Assembly (NCBI RefSeq): GCF_000024025.1
Contig: NC_013131.1
Location: 7,564,001 to 7,628,000 of the forward strand
DNA from: Catenulispora acidiphila DSM 44928
Lineage (GTDB): Bacteria > Actinomycetota > Actinomycetes > Streptomycetales > Catenulisporaceae
Reading direction: 5' to 3'
DNA: 64,000 bases
The notes beneath the pieces are model-generated. The model was not told the DNA's origin and made no database searches. It was given only the letters and a program-made list of their open reading frames with translations. The translations under genes and the position numbers were made by a program. Of the stretch, positions 19,598-28,648 are shown piece by piece; within the stretch, counting starts at the first letter, position 1; every line of letters starts with the position of its first letter.

Positions 19598-21355
19598 TCA
19601 GGGCCGGTCCGGCCGCCTTCCCTCCGCCGGACCGAAGTCGCCGGCCGTCTGCCAGGCGCCGTCCGGCGGCATGGACACGCGACAGTCCGCATAGCTCAGC
19701 CGTTTGCCGATTCGTTCCCGGAAGGCAGTGCCCTCAGCGACGCGGACGTAGTTGAAGCCGCCCAGGTCGGCGATCGGACGGTGGTCGCCGACCTGGAGGA
19801 TCAGCGTGGCGCGCGGGTGGTAGGCCAGGGCCATGCCGAGTTCGATCAGGACGTTGGGGCGGGCTTGCATGGAGTGGCCGGTCTCGAAGCCGGGCTCGGA
19901 CGGGCCGGCCAGTTCGGGATGCAGGCGGACGATGTCATCGGGCGTCATGATCACGACCACCGCCTTGGCCCGCGGGATCGCCTCCCGCAGCACCCGGCCG
20001 AGGAACGGCATCGGCTGCTGGAGCAGGCCCACCGCCTCGTCCCATTCCACCGGGTGCAGCCCGAACGCCCGCAGCAGGTCGAACGTGGCCACGCGGGCTC
20101 GTTCGTCGCGGCCGTGGATGACGAACACCGTGTCCTTGTCTGTGACCTGATAGGCGGCCTCCGGGTTCACCGGAGCTGCCGGGCCGGCGGAATCGACCGG
20201 AGCAGCGGAGGCGACCGAATGGGCCGAAGCGGCCGGCATGATCGGCAGCAAGCTCGCCGAACGCGCGGTCCGCGTGTCCAGGTAGGCGATCTGGTCGTCC
20301 AGGAGTTCCAGGAACTCCTGCGCGTCCGCAGCATCGCGCAGGAACGGATTCACCGCCCGCAGCTGCTCCGCTTCCGACAGCGCGCGCCGCATGTTGTCGT
20401 CCGCGATCTCGGCCGTCTGTCTCAGCAGTTTGAGATCCCCGAGCAACATCAGCGCCTGCCCGCTGCGCAGCCGCAGCAGCTCCGCCTTGGCACTGTCGGT
20501 CGCCCCGGTACGGATCAGCTCACTGCTGAGCGTGTCCAAGGCCTCGTTCAGCTCCCGGGCCTGCCCGTCGCGCCGCCACACCCTCATCTCATACCGGAGC
20601 TTCGCGGCGTGCAGCAGGTACCTGGCCAGTGGCGGGATCTCGGTACCGCCCGACGACCAGATCCACCGACTGGCCCGGGCGTCGGAGCCGGGACCGACAG
20701 CCAGCAGGAGGCGACGGTCCGGCGTGTACAAGGGACGAGCGAAGGGCTCCCACAGCTGAACCCCTCGGTCGAGCGTGGCGCCCAGGAGATCCGGCGGCTC
20801 CGTATTCGAAGCAGTCGAACTCGTAGAATCTGCCGCATCCGTCGCATCCGTCGCATCAGTCGCATCAGTCGGCACCAGCGTGGCCAGCCATCCGAGCAGC
20901 GAGGCGTCCGCGGGATCAGCCTCGGGCACTCCGGCCAGGAACAACCGCGCCTGTCCCAGCATGTGCGGCGCGTACCGGGCACTGATCGCGTTCCAGGTCC
21001 GGTCGAAGTCCCGCCACCATGTCCACTCCCCCTCCTTCGGCAGGCGAGTCTCAGGCGGCGCCAACGCGACGGACAGGTTGAAGACGTCGTGATGCTTCCG
21101 CAGCACCGCCTGGCTGTCCGCGAACGGCCGCTCCTGGAGTGCGAGCACGCCCTCGAACTCCTCCGGCACCCCCTCCGCCGCCGACGGCGGGACCTGCGGC
21201 ACATCGAACCCCTCGACCGCCTCGGTCATCTGGAACGCCAGCCGACACCCGCGCCAGATCTCACACAGTCCCCGGTACGCGGCCGGTGCCTCCGGACCGG
21301 TGGCGGGCGCGTAAAGATGAACGACGTACTGCTGATCAAGCAGCTGCGCCGTCAC
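19598..21355 (-). CDS. CATRA-like protein with C-terminal TIR-like NADase domain
   Basis: 585 residues; GTG 21355 overlaps the preceding stop (GTGA). The N-terminal 350 residues resemble the protein at 23602: both open with a VHxxxxxEG-type strand, contain a QARLFLA / EARLFLA motif and a GRYL(L/M)HxAKxRxE(M/L)R motif, and continue as helical repeats. I take this as a CATRA-type domain. Residues about 406-555 match the TIR-like nucleotide-binding family (PF10137): VFVIHGRDE, AVVVIMTPDD and RPNVLIELG, with likely catalytic Glu505. Such domains cleave NAD+ when activated. The linker holds TDATDATDAAD repeats. It is the likely toxic effector of the minus-strand module; no upstream activator other than the neighbours is visible. 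Confidence 0.85.
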   Translation of the reverse strand: MTAQLLDQQYVVHLYAPATGPEAPAAYRGLCEIWRGCRLAFQMTEAVEGFDVPQVPPSAAEGVPEEFEGVLALQERPFADSQAVLRKHHDVFNLSVALAPPETRLPKEGEWTWWRDFDRTWNAISARYAPHMLGQARLFLAGVPEADPADASLLGWLATLVPTDATDATDATDAADSTSSTASNTEPPDLLGATLDRGVQLWEPFARPLYTPDRRLLLAVGPGSDARASRWIWSSGGTEIPPLARYLLHAAKLRYEMRVWRRDGQARELNEALDTLSSELIRTGATDSAKAELLRLRSGQALMLLGDLKLLRQTAEIADDNMRRALSEAEQLRAVNPFLRDAADAQEFLELLDDQIAYLDTRTARSASLLPIMPAASAHSVASAAPVDSAGPAAPVNPEAAYQVTDKDTVFVIHGRDERARVATFDLLRAFGLHPVEWDEAVGLLQQPMPFLGRVLREAIPRAKAVVVIMTPDDIVRLHPELAGPSEPGFETGHSMQARPNVLIELGMALAYHPRATLILQVGDHRPIADLGGFNYVRVAEGTAFRERIGKRLSYADCRVSMPPDGAWQTAGDFGPAEGRRPDRP

Positions 21356-21690
21356 CGGGCCCGCCCCGGGTCGCCACCACCGCGCAGCATGTGAATCAGT
21401 TCATTGACGCGCTCCCGGATCTTCGGCGGCACCGGTATCCGCACGACACCGGTCAGCCCCGCCTCGGGCCGCGTGTTCCCTGCCCCGATCGGCGTAATCC
21501 GCATCGGCCCGGCCAGCTCCAGATCAGCGGTGGCCACCGCGATGGCGTCCACGTCATCGGCAGGAGCCGCGGCGAGCGCGTCCAGCATGCCTGCCAGCAG
21601 CTCCCACCGCGCCGGAGTCAGCTCCCAGTATTCGACATGACTCAGAGCCCTGACAGCTTCCGCGCGGATCTGCGCGAGGTCCTCACTCAC
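21352..21690 (-). CDS. CATASP-like small protein (first copy)
   Basis: 112 residues from GTG 21690, overlapping the stop of the regulator gene by 8 bp and the start of the TIR gene by 4 bp. A helical N-terminus leads to (V)ATxxLELAGP, then VPPKIRERVNELIHMLRG. The protein at 23225 shares the same order (VATMELLAPP, then APARVRERVNKLIERLV), so the two are homologs attached to the two CATRA-like genes. This fits the CATRA-associated small protein family described with CATRA conflict systems. It is probably a partner or inhibitor of the following CATRA protein; that role is inferred. Confidence 0.75.
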   Translation of the reverse strand: MSEDLAQIRAEAVRALSHVEYWELTPARWELLAGMLDALAAAPADDVDAIAVATADLELAGPMRITPIGAGNTRPEAGLTGVVRIPVPPKIRERVNELIHMLRGGGDPGRAR

Positions 21691-23056
21691 CGACGCGCCT
21701 CCCGTCCTCGTCCAGACCGCTCAGATACCGCTCCACCGCGGGCAGGTCCACCGTCTCAAGATCCTCCTGCCGCAGCACGATCCGCAGCTCCTGCGCGGCC
21801 ACCGAACCGGTCCAGCCCGCGCGCACGAACGTGTCCACGATCAGCAACAACAACTCGGTACCCGTCACCCCCGGCACCCGCGACAGCCGCGACCCGACCA
21901 GTGGAATCGCCACCGGCTTGAGCTGCCCGCGCCGCCCTATCGCAACCCACAGCTGCTCCAGACTGAGCCGGAGCTCCTCCCGGCTCGACTCGCCGACCAG
22001 ATCGTTGCGCTGCCGGGTGTAGGCGACGCCGAAGATCCACCGGTCCTCATGCGGCAGCGCCACCACGGTCCCGACCGGATAGCGGGTGCGCTTGCCCTTC
22101 GGCTTGTCCCGGGGACTCTCCCGGACCACCGGAACCACCCCGCGCAGCCCTCGCCGCAGCTCGCGGTCCAGCGTCTTCACGTCCCCGCCGTAGAGCCGGT
22201 GCAGCAGCTGGCCCTGCACGCTCTCGGCGCTGATCAGCTCATTGCGCTCGGTCGAGGTGTCGAAGGTGTCGCAGAACCCGACGACCAGGTTCGCCGCCTT
22301 CTGCTCGAACAGGTCGCCGCGCACCACCGACAGCCGGGCCCGCAGTCCCGTGAACTGCCGCTGTAACAGCTCATCGCCCCGCCGCGCCCGTAACCGCCCA
22401 CGCAGCTCCGCCACCTGTGCGCGGGCTTGGGGGTCCTGCGGCCGACGATCAGCGATCCGCACCGCGGTGGCCAGCGCCTCGTCGATCCGTCCCAGCTCGG
22501 TCTGGATCTGGATCAGCTCGCTGCAAGCGGACTCGTACAGCCCGTGCAGCCGCCGCATCCGATCGGCGACGAAACCGACCGGCTCGCAAGCCACCAGCGG
22601 ATCGCCGCGCCAGAGCTCCAGCGCCTCCTGCAGCAGTTCGCAGGAACGGCTCGCCGACTGCCCGGCCGCCATCGCATCGACCACCAGCCGTTCGAAGCGC
22701 ACGGCATCGATCTCATCGGGACCGCACACCAGGCGGTACGCGGACTCCGACTCCGAGCCGACGACCACCGGTTCGGTACGCACCACAGATTTCTCCGGAG
22801 CGACGCCCTCGGCGTCCAACAGCCGGCGCAGGGCCAGGATCCGCTGCTGGACCTCGGTACGGCTCGAACGATCGCGGCGGCTGTGGTGGCCCGAAGCCGG
22901 CCACAGCTCCTGGTGCATACGGCTGGAGGCCACCGAATCGCCGTCCGCGGCGACCAACAACGCCAGTGCCCGCGCCGACAGCGGAGGGACCCCGACCGGT
23001 TTCCCCTCCACCTCGAGCAGCAGCGGCCCGAGAACGTTGATCTGCAAACGTGCCAT
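21683..23056 (-). CDS. SARP-type regulator fused to a ThsA-like macro domain
   Basis: 457 residues from ATG 23056 with a GGGGAG site upstream; the longer frame to 23275 crosses the divergent promoter and is not used. Residues 1-110 form the winged-helix DNA-binding domain of SARP proteins (LGPLLLEVEGKP, ALALLVAADGD, then the RTEVQQRILALRRLL helix). Residues about 117-222 are the BTAD helical domain (ERLVVDAMAAG to DRRPQDPQARAQ). Residues about 240-430 differ from normal SARPs: RGDLFEQKAANLVVGFCDTFDT, later ISAESVQGQLL, VALPHEDRWIFGVAYT and VAIPLVGSRLSRVPG match the macro domain of Thoeris ThsA (DUF6430, PF20016). That domain binds ADP-ribose-type ligands. The gene heads the minus operon with a TIR gene, suggesting it senses a TIR product. 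Confidence 0.85.
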   Translation of the reverse strand: MARLQINVLGPLLLEVEGKPVGVPPLSARALALLVAADGDSVASSRMHQELWPASGHHSRRDRSSRTEVQQRILALRRLLDAEGVAPEKSVVRTEPVVVGSESESAYRLVCGPDEIDAVRFERLVVDAMAAGQSASRSCELLQEALELWRGDPLVACEPVGFVADRMRRLHGLYESACSELIQIQTELGRIDEALATAVRIADRRPQDPQARAQVAELRGRLRARRGDELLQRQFTGLRARLSVVRGDLFEQKAANLVVGFCDTFDTSTERNELISAESVQGQLLHRLYGGDVKTLDRELRRGLRGVVPVVRESPRDKPKGKRTRYPVGTVVALPHEDRWIFGVAYTRQRNDLVGESSREELRLSLEQLWVAIGRRGQLKPVAIPLVGSRLSRVPGVTGTELLLLIVDTFVRAGWTGSVAAQELRIVLRQEDLETVDLPAVERYLSGLDEDGRRVGE

Positions 23057-23224
23057 TGCGATCTCCCCTGCCGCCACGCCGCAATTTCCTTCGGCGAGGA
23101 AAAGTCTACGGACGATGATCTCCCCACTGCGGATAAGTCGGGGAAACCCTGAATACGTATTCTTATAGCGGTGTGACGTGCGGTTGTAGCCTGATAACGC
23201 GGAGCGCCGGCGCGAAGGGGCGGG
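23057..23224. promoter_or_regulatory. Divergent promoter region of the two CATRA-like operons
   Basis: 168 bp separate the two start codons. It contains a perfect 12-bp palindrome, GAATACGTATTC (23151-23162), followed by TTATAG. Local A+T content is higher than around it. The palindrome is a candidate operator for the regulator encoded at 21683-23056. Confidence 0.6.
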
Positions 23225-23605
23225 ATGAGCGGGAAACCGAGAAACTATCAGGGGATTGTCTACGCGGAGGCTCACGCACTGCTGCGGCGGACGCTTGAGT
23301 GGGAGTTTCCCGAACGCCGCTGGAATCGGGTCGACGATGCGCTGGCGGGAATGGAGTCAGCCCTCGACGGCGGCTCGTTGCAGACGTTCGAGGACACGGT
23401 CGCCACGATGGAACTGCTCGCCCCGCCACGAGTCTCCACGAGGCTCGGCGATCGGCCGGTGGTACCGGCTCCGGCTCGTGTGCGCGAGCGCGTCAACAAG
23501 CTGATTGAGCGGCTGGTGCGGCTGGTCGATGACGCTGATGCCGACGACGCCGAGGATGCCGCCGACGACACAGGGCTTTCGCAAACGGCTGACCCGGAAG
23601 CATGA
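23225..23605 (+). CDS. CATASP-like small protein (second copy)
   Basis: 126 residues from ATG 23225 with a GAAGGGGCGGG site. It shares VATMELLAPP and the ARVRERVNKLIERLVRL motif with the protein at 21352. The N-terminal part is helical (YAEAHALLRRTLEWEFPERR) and the C-terminus is an acidic Asp/Ala tract. The stop overlaps the next start by 4 bp (ATGA). It probably works with the CATRA-like membrane protein that follows. Confidence 0.75.
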   Translation: MSGKPRNYQGIVYAEAHALLRRTLEWEFPERRWNRVDDALAGMESALDGGSLQTFEDTVATMELLAPPRVSTRLGDRPVVPAPARVRERVNKLIERLVRLVDDADADDAEDAADDTGLSQTADPEA

Positions 23606-25278
23606 CGCCGCAGCCACGGCCGTCACCGTCGCCGACCGCCCAGGCACTGGCGGTCCATGTCTTCTTCTCCGCTGAGGGCGAACACGCCCGAGCCTCCTAC
23701 GCGCGCTTACGCGACCTATGGACGGCCTGCGGTGATTCGCTCGGCATGACGACGCCGGTCCCGCGGCTCGGTATGCCCGTCGAACTGCCGCCGACCTTGG
23801 CCGCGCCGTCCGTCCTCGGACCGGCGGCCGCGCGCCAATCGGTCGCGGAGGGGATCGTGCAGGCTTTCGTCGTCCGCGAGCGCGACGTCTACTGCCTCGC
23901 CGTCATGATCGCCCCCGATGCGGCCGAGCGGCTCGGGTGGAGCGAGTTGGAGGCACGGTGGTCGGCGGTGGTGACGGCAGGAGCAAGCGCGGGTGCGGGC
24001 ACGCCGAACGCTGTCCCGCTGGGCGAGGCCCGGCTCTTCCTTGCCCTGGTCAACACCATGCCCGACGGCGTCGCCGCACCTTCCGGAGTACGGGAGGCCA
24101 TGCCTCAGCATCCTGATACGGACGAGGCTTGGTGGCGGCGCGGCCATCGCACCGACTCGGGTCTGCTCCTGTGGGAGACCGCCTCGCGCCCCGACGACCG
24201 AGCTGTGCGCCGCTTCGCCGTCGTGGCCTCTCGCCGCGACGAGAAGCTGATGGACGCCTGGGTGTGGACGCGCGGCGAGGCTGAGGTGCCGCCGTTCGGG
24301 CGCTATCTGATGCACATGGCGAAGATCCGTCATGAGCTGCGCATCCATGCCGGCGGCGACGCTGTGCGCCGACTGCGCACGGAGGCGGACAGCCGGGTGG
24401 AACGTCTGCTGCAGCTGTTGGAGGGCGAGATCCCGGCCGGGCCCGCGGAGCTGGTCGCGGCCTCGACACGGCTGGCTGTACTACGGGTGCAGTCGGCGGG
24501 GCTGATCGCCGCGCTGACCAGGCTGCGCGAGATGCGGCGGACGGTACAGATCGCGCAGTGGAACATGGCGGCTGCGCTCGGCGAGGACGGCGGAATAGAA
24601 GGTCAAGCCTCGGCGGTCAGCGGACCTGGACACATCAGAGCTCGCGCGAGTGACAACGAAGTCGGCGGGCCTGTGTCTGGCCGGCCTGGCACGACGGGCA
24701 GCCGACCCGGCACTCCCCCGGCCACCCCGCTCACCGACGACCGAGCACTGGCCGACTGGTTCGCGACCCGTCTCGACGACGACGCCCTGTACGTGGCGGC
24801 GGCGTGCGATCGCACCCGCGACGTCGCGGAGATCACCGCGACGGTCGTCGAGCACGGCCTGCACGAGCACCGACAGGCCGCCGAGGACCACCGCGACCGT
24901 TTCAGCCTGCTCCAGACGGCGATCATCGGAGCCGTGCTCATGGTCCTGACCGCGGTGCAGGCGCTCGGCTACCGGGTCCCCGTGTCGGGACCGGTCAAAG
25001 CCCCGCTCGTCGCGGTCCTCGGCGCCGTGACCCTGTTCCTGGCCGCGTTCGTCCTGCGTTTGGCCACCGCGTCCGACCACCGCCCGCAGGCCTTGCTCAG
25101 CCATATCGCCGCCGGCCTGAGCGGCGCCGCGCTGGTCTGGTTGCTCGTCGCGATCGGCTGGACCGAGCAGGCCCACCACAGCTCGCCGCGCGGCCTGACC
25201 TGTCTGGTGTCAGGATTCGGATTCGTCGTCGGGGTAGCAGTCGCCCGCCTGCTGTCCCGCCGCGGTCTCGCCGCTTAG
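23602..25278 (+). CDS. CATRA-like protein with four C-terminal transmembrane helices
   Basis: 558 residues. The N-terminal 330 residues are homologous to those of the TIR protein at 19598 (VHVFFSAEGEHARASYARL, GEARLFLALV, GRYLMHMAKIRHELR), followed by helical repeats and a Gly/Pro linker. In place of the TIR domain, residues about 440-558 contain four hydrophobic helices (AIIGAVLMVLTAVQALG, VLGAVTLFLAAFVL, LSGAALVWLLVAIG, GFGFVVGVAVARLL). This suggests a membrane-disrupting or pore-type effector, by analogy with other TM effectors of conflict systems. A GGAGG site at its end serves the next gene. Confidence 0.8.
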   Translation: MTPQPRPSPSPTAQALAVHVFFSAEGEHARASYARLRDLWTACGDSLGMTTPVPRLGMPVELPPTLAAPSVLGPAAARQSVAEGIVQAFVVRERDVYCLAVMIAPDAAERLGWSELEARWSAVVTAGASAGAGTPNAVPLGEARLFLALVNTMPDGVAAPSGVREAMPQHPDTDEAWWRRGHRTDSGLLLWETASRPDDRAVRRFAVVASRRDEKLMDAWVWTRGEAEVPPFGRYLMHMAKIRHELRIHAGGDAVRRLRTEADSRVERLLQLLEGEIPAGPAELVAASTRLAVLRVQSAGLIAALTRLREMRRTVQIAQWNMAAALGEDGGIEGQASAVSGPGHIRARASDNEVGGPVSGRPGTTGSRPGTPPATPLTDDRALADWFATRLDDDALYVAAACDRTRDVAEITATVVEHGLHEHRQAAEDHRDRFSLLQTAIIGAVLMVLTAVQALGYRVPVSGPVKAPLVAVLGAVTLFLAAFVLRLATASDHRPQALLSHIAAGLSGAALVWLLVAIGWTEQAHHSSPRGLTCLVSGFGFVVGVAVARLLSRRGLAA

Positions 25279-25286
25279 GAGGCGAC

Positions 25287-28200
25287 GTGGGAGTACGCCG
25301 GGAACTGGTCGAGCCGGTTCAGGCACGACTTTTTCACGTCACCAAGACTGGAAGCCTGGCCTCCGTCATGGACCAGGAGGCGTTCGAAGAAGGCGGCCGG
25401 CTCGCGGACGCGCTCAACGAGCTGCTGACGGCCGGCTATGACGACCTTCAAGCCCGGCACGCGTTGGGCTACTTGTACTGGTTCCAGTCTCAGGGGATGG
25501 ACGACGAGCCGGGTCGGGCGGCACGCGCCGCAGCGGTCACCTTGTTCGCACCCTGTTTCCTGACCGGAGCGGGAATCCTGCCCGAACCGCTGCTGCCCGA
25601 ACTCCTCGAGCGGGCTGTGCCGGACGCGGTGGCGATGCTCCGACAGCTCCGGAGCCAGGCGCGCAAAGGCGTGGCAGAACCGCTCAATCCAGCGCGGCTC
25701 GACGAGGCCACGGTCTTGGCCTGGACGCAGATCACCACAGCCACGGCCGGGCGGCCGGCTCACGCCGCACATCTGCCGAATCTGTGCGGCGCGCTCCAGA
25801 TCCGCGCCGCGAGAACCGGCCTGCCGGAGGACTTGGACGCGGCGGTCGACGCCGGCCGGCGCTCCGTCACCGCCGCGCCGCCAGGCCATCCGGTCCACGC
25901 AAACGCCATGTCGAACCTGTCCGGCGCCTTGCGCGCCCGCTATGAGCACCAGCGTGATCCGCAAGACCTCGACGAGGCCGTCGACGCCGCGCGGCACGCC
26001 GTGGCCGCGACGCCCGAGCCGGGCCCGGACCGGTCCCGCTTCCTGGCCAACCTCGCGAGCGTCTCGCACATGCGTTACCACCGCACGGCCGACCTGGCGG
26101 ACCTGAACGCAGCCGTCGACGCCGCCCGGGCAGCCACTGCGGCCACGGACCCGCGCGCGGCGACCCGCGGGCACCGGTTCGCGACCCTCAGCGGCGTGCT
26201 GCTGGACCGCTACGAGCTCGGGGGCATGTCGGCGGATCTCGACGAGGCTGTCGACGCCGGGCTGCCGGCCGCAGCCGCGATGCCCGAGGACCATCCGGAC
26301 CTGCCGGCTCTGGTGGCCCGAGTCGGCGAGGCAATACGCAGACAGGCTGAGCGGACCGGGGATGCCGAACGGCTCGACGCTGCCGTCGCTCTGGCCCGGC
26401 GGGCGATCGATCTGACCCCCGAGACCGACCAGGCGGCAAAGGCGGCACGGCGGCTGAACCTCGCCGTGGCCCTCCTGCACCGTGCCGAGTCCTTCCCAGA
26501 CCGGCGTGCCGACCTGGACGAGGCGATCGCCGTCGGCCGGCAGGCGACCGCCGATCCGGGGTGGGCCCGAGTGCGAATCCTGGCTCTCACCAATCTCAGC
26601 ACCGCGTTGCGGAGGCGGTTCGAGCGCAGCGCCAACCGTGCCGACCTCGACGCGGCGGTAGCGGCCGGCCGCGAAGCGGTGCGGGTCGCAGGGCACGAGG
26701 TCACTGGCGGCTTCGAACATGCCGTGGCTCTCACCAACCTCGGCTCTACACTGGCAGTACGGCTTGAAAAGTCGGCGGAGGCTGGAGATCTGGCCGAGGC
26801 TGTACGCCTCTGCACGCAAGCGGCACACATGGCGACCGCGCCAGCGCTGCTCCGGACCAGGGCCGCAGCCACCGGCGGGCGCATGATCGCCCGCACTGAT
26901 CCGGCCCAAGGTGCCGCGCTGCTGGAGACCGCGGTGGCGCTGCTGCCGCTCCTCGCGCCCCGGCATAAGAACCGCGCGGACACGGCGTACGCACTCGGGG
27001 AGCTCACCGGCGTGGCCAACGACGCCGCTGCCGCGATACTGGCGGACGATCAGCCCCGGCCGTCATCGCCGCAAGCAGCGCGCGCCCTGGCGATCCTCGA
27101 ACAAGGCCGCGCCGTCCTCCTCGGCCGCGGCCTTGACGTCCGCGGCGATCAGGCCGCACTGGAACGTGAGCATCCCGCGCTGGCCGCCCGCCTCGACGAG
27201 CTGCGCATCCTGCTCGACGGCGAACGCACCGCGCTCCTGGAATCCGACCCTGACCTGCCCGCACCAGTCGAGCAGGACCGGATCTCGCTGACAGCCGACC
27301 TGCGACGGCTGCTAGACCACATCCGCTCCCAGGACGGATTCGCCACCTTCGGCCTGCCCCCGGACCCTACTGCGCTGGCGACTGCGGGCGCAGAGGGACC
27401 GGTCGTGGTCTTCGTCGTCACCTTGACGAGTGGTCACGCGCTCCTGCTGACCGCCGAGGGTATTCGTGCCCTGCCACTCCCCGGCCTCACGATCCACTCC
27501 GTGCTCGACCAAGGACACACCTTCTATTCGGCCTTGCAAGGGACTTCGCCGGGTATGTCCGAAGTCCTCGAATGGCTTTGGGACACCGTGGCCGGTCCGG
27601 TCCTCGACGCCCTCGGCATCCACACGCCGCCCGGCGCCGACGAACCCGCACCCCGCATTTGGTGGGTGACCGGCGGTGTCCTCGGCATGCTGCCGATCCA
27701 CGCGGCCGGCTACCACCGCGAAACCCCGGCCTCGGCCAGGCGCACCGTCCTGGACCGGACGGCCTCGTCCTACGTCCCGACAGTCCGCGCCCTCCTCCAA
27801 GCCCGAAACCAGCGCGACCGTGAACGCCGAAGCCGACAACAGTCCAGCACCCCTGTCCCAGCCCTCAGTTCTCTGATCGTCGCGATGCCCACGACTCCCG
27901 GAGCCGAAAAGCTCCCGGGCTCCGCCGCCGAGGCCGAAGCCCTCAGGCCGCTGCTCCCCGACCCCGCCACACTGATCGAGCCCGAACCAGGCACCGAAGG
28001 CGTACCCCCGACGAAGCCGCGAGTCCTCCAGGAACTCACCACGCGGTCGATAGCCCACTTCGCCTGCCACGGCCACCACGACCCCAACGATCCCGCCGCC
28101 GGCCACCTCCTCCTCCACGACCACCGACAGGACCCCCTGTCCGTGAAAGCCCTGGCCGCACTCGCCCTCGGCCACGCCAACCTGGCATACCTCTCCGCCT

Positions 28201-28517
28201 GCGACACCGCCCTCGGCCTGTCCCCCGGCCGCCTCATCGACGAGTCCCTCCACCTCGCGACCGCCTTCCACCTGGCGGGCTTCCAGCACGTGATCGGCAC
28301 TCAGTGGATGGCCAACGACCTGGTCGCCGTGAACGTTGCCAGCGCCTTCTATCGACAGCTGCTCAATCCCACAGCAGCACCAACCGACCTCGACCTCAAT
28401 CTCAATCTCAATCTCGACCGCTGCGCCCACGCCCTCCGCGAAGCCGTCCTGCGCCAGCGGAACCGTCACGCAGCACGCCCTCACCTCTGGGCGCCCTATA
28501 TCCACGTAGGTACGTGA
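25287..28517 (+). CDS. TPR-CHAT caspase-like protein (second copy)
   Basis: 1076 residues from GTG 25287, eight bases after the preceding stop with GGAGG in between. Residues about 40-800 are TPR-like repeats with a regular LDEAVDAxRxAVAA pattern roughly every 45-50 residues. The C-terminal CHAT domain has His928 in HFACHG and Cys972 in LSACDT, plus TGGVLGMLPIHAAG and GTQWMANDLVA motifs. Near the end there is an alternating Asp/Leu/Asn tract. It closes the plus-strand CATRA-like operon and is the natural candidate for the protease component. It is related to the copy at 7858 but clearly diverged, so it is not a recent duplicate. Confidence 0.9.
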   Translation: MGVRRELVEPVQARLFHVTKTGSLASVMDQEAFEEGGRLADALNELLTAGYDDLQARHALGYLYWFQSQGMDDEPGRAARAAAVTLFAPCFLTGAGILPEPLLPELLERAVPDAVAMLRQLRSQARKGVAEPLNPARLDEATVLAWTQITTATAGRPAHAAHLPNLCGALQIRAARTGLPEDLDAAVDAGRRSVTAAPPGHPVHANAMSNLSGALRARYEHQRDPQDLDEAVDAARHAVAATPEPGPDRSRFLANLASVSHMRYHRTADLADLNAAVDAARAATAATDPRAATRGHRFATLSGVLLDRYELGGMSADLDEAVDAGLPAAAAMPEDHPDLPALVARVGEAIRRQAERTGDAERLDAAVALARRAIDLTPETDQAAKAARRLNLAVALLHRAESFPDRRADLDEAIAVGRQATADPGWARVRILALTNLSTALRRRFERSANRADLDAAVAAGREAVRVAGHEVTGGFEHAVALTNLGSTLAVRLEKSAEAGDLAEAVRLCTQAAHMATAPALLRTRAAATGGRMIARTDPAQGAALLETAVALLPLLAPRHKNRADTAYALGELTGVANDAAAAILADDQPRPSSPQAARALAILEQGRAVLLGRGLDVRGDQAALEREHPALAARLDELRILLDGERTALLESDPDLPAPVEQDRISLTADLRRLLDHIRSQDGFATFGLPPDPTALATAGAEGPVVVFVVTLTSGHALLLTAEGIRALPLPGLTIHSVLDQGHTFYSALQGTSPGMSEVLEWLWDTVAGPVLDALGIHTPPGADEPAPRIWWVTGGVLGMLPIHAAGYHRETPASARRTVLDRTASSYVPTVRALLQARNQRDRERRSRQQSSTPVPALSSLIVAMPTTPGAEKLPGSAAEAEALRPLLPDPATLIEPEPGTEGVPPTKPRVLQELTTRSIAHFACHGHHDPNDPAAGHLLLHDHRQDPLSVKALAALALGHANLAYLSACDTALGLSPGRLIDESLHLATAFHLAGFQHVIGTQWMANDLVAVNVASAFYRQLLNPTAAPTDLDLNLNLNLDRCAHALREAVLRQRNRHAARPHLWAPYIHVGT

Positions 28518-28648
28518 ATCAGCGCGGGCGCTGCCCTTCGTTGGCCCACATGGAGTAGGGAGATCTTCGCCGGCCGGGCCGAGGCCGGGTTCCCTCGGAA
28601 TAATGGTGCGGAGATACCTGAAGCGCGATTCGGCCCGTTGGAGGTCCG

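Noticed and set aside
23057-23275. N-terminal extension of the SARP-macro gene to 23275
   Set aside because: It would cover the divergent promoter and the start of the opposite gene; ATG 23056 has a good ribosome site and begins exactly at the SARP domain.
7858-28517. Interpretation of the island as an integrated mobile element
   Set aside because: No integrase, transposase, tRNA-flanking repeats or clear GC shift was seen at either edge.
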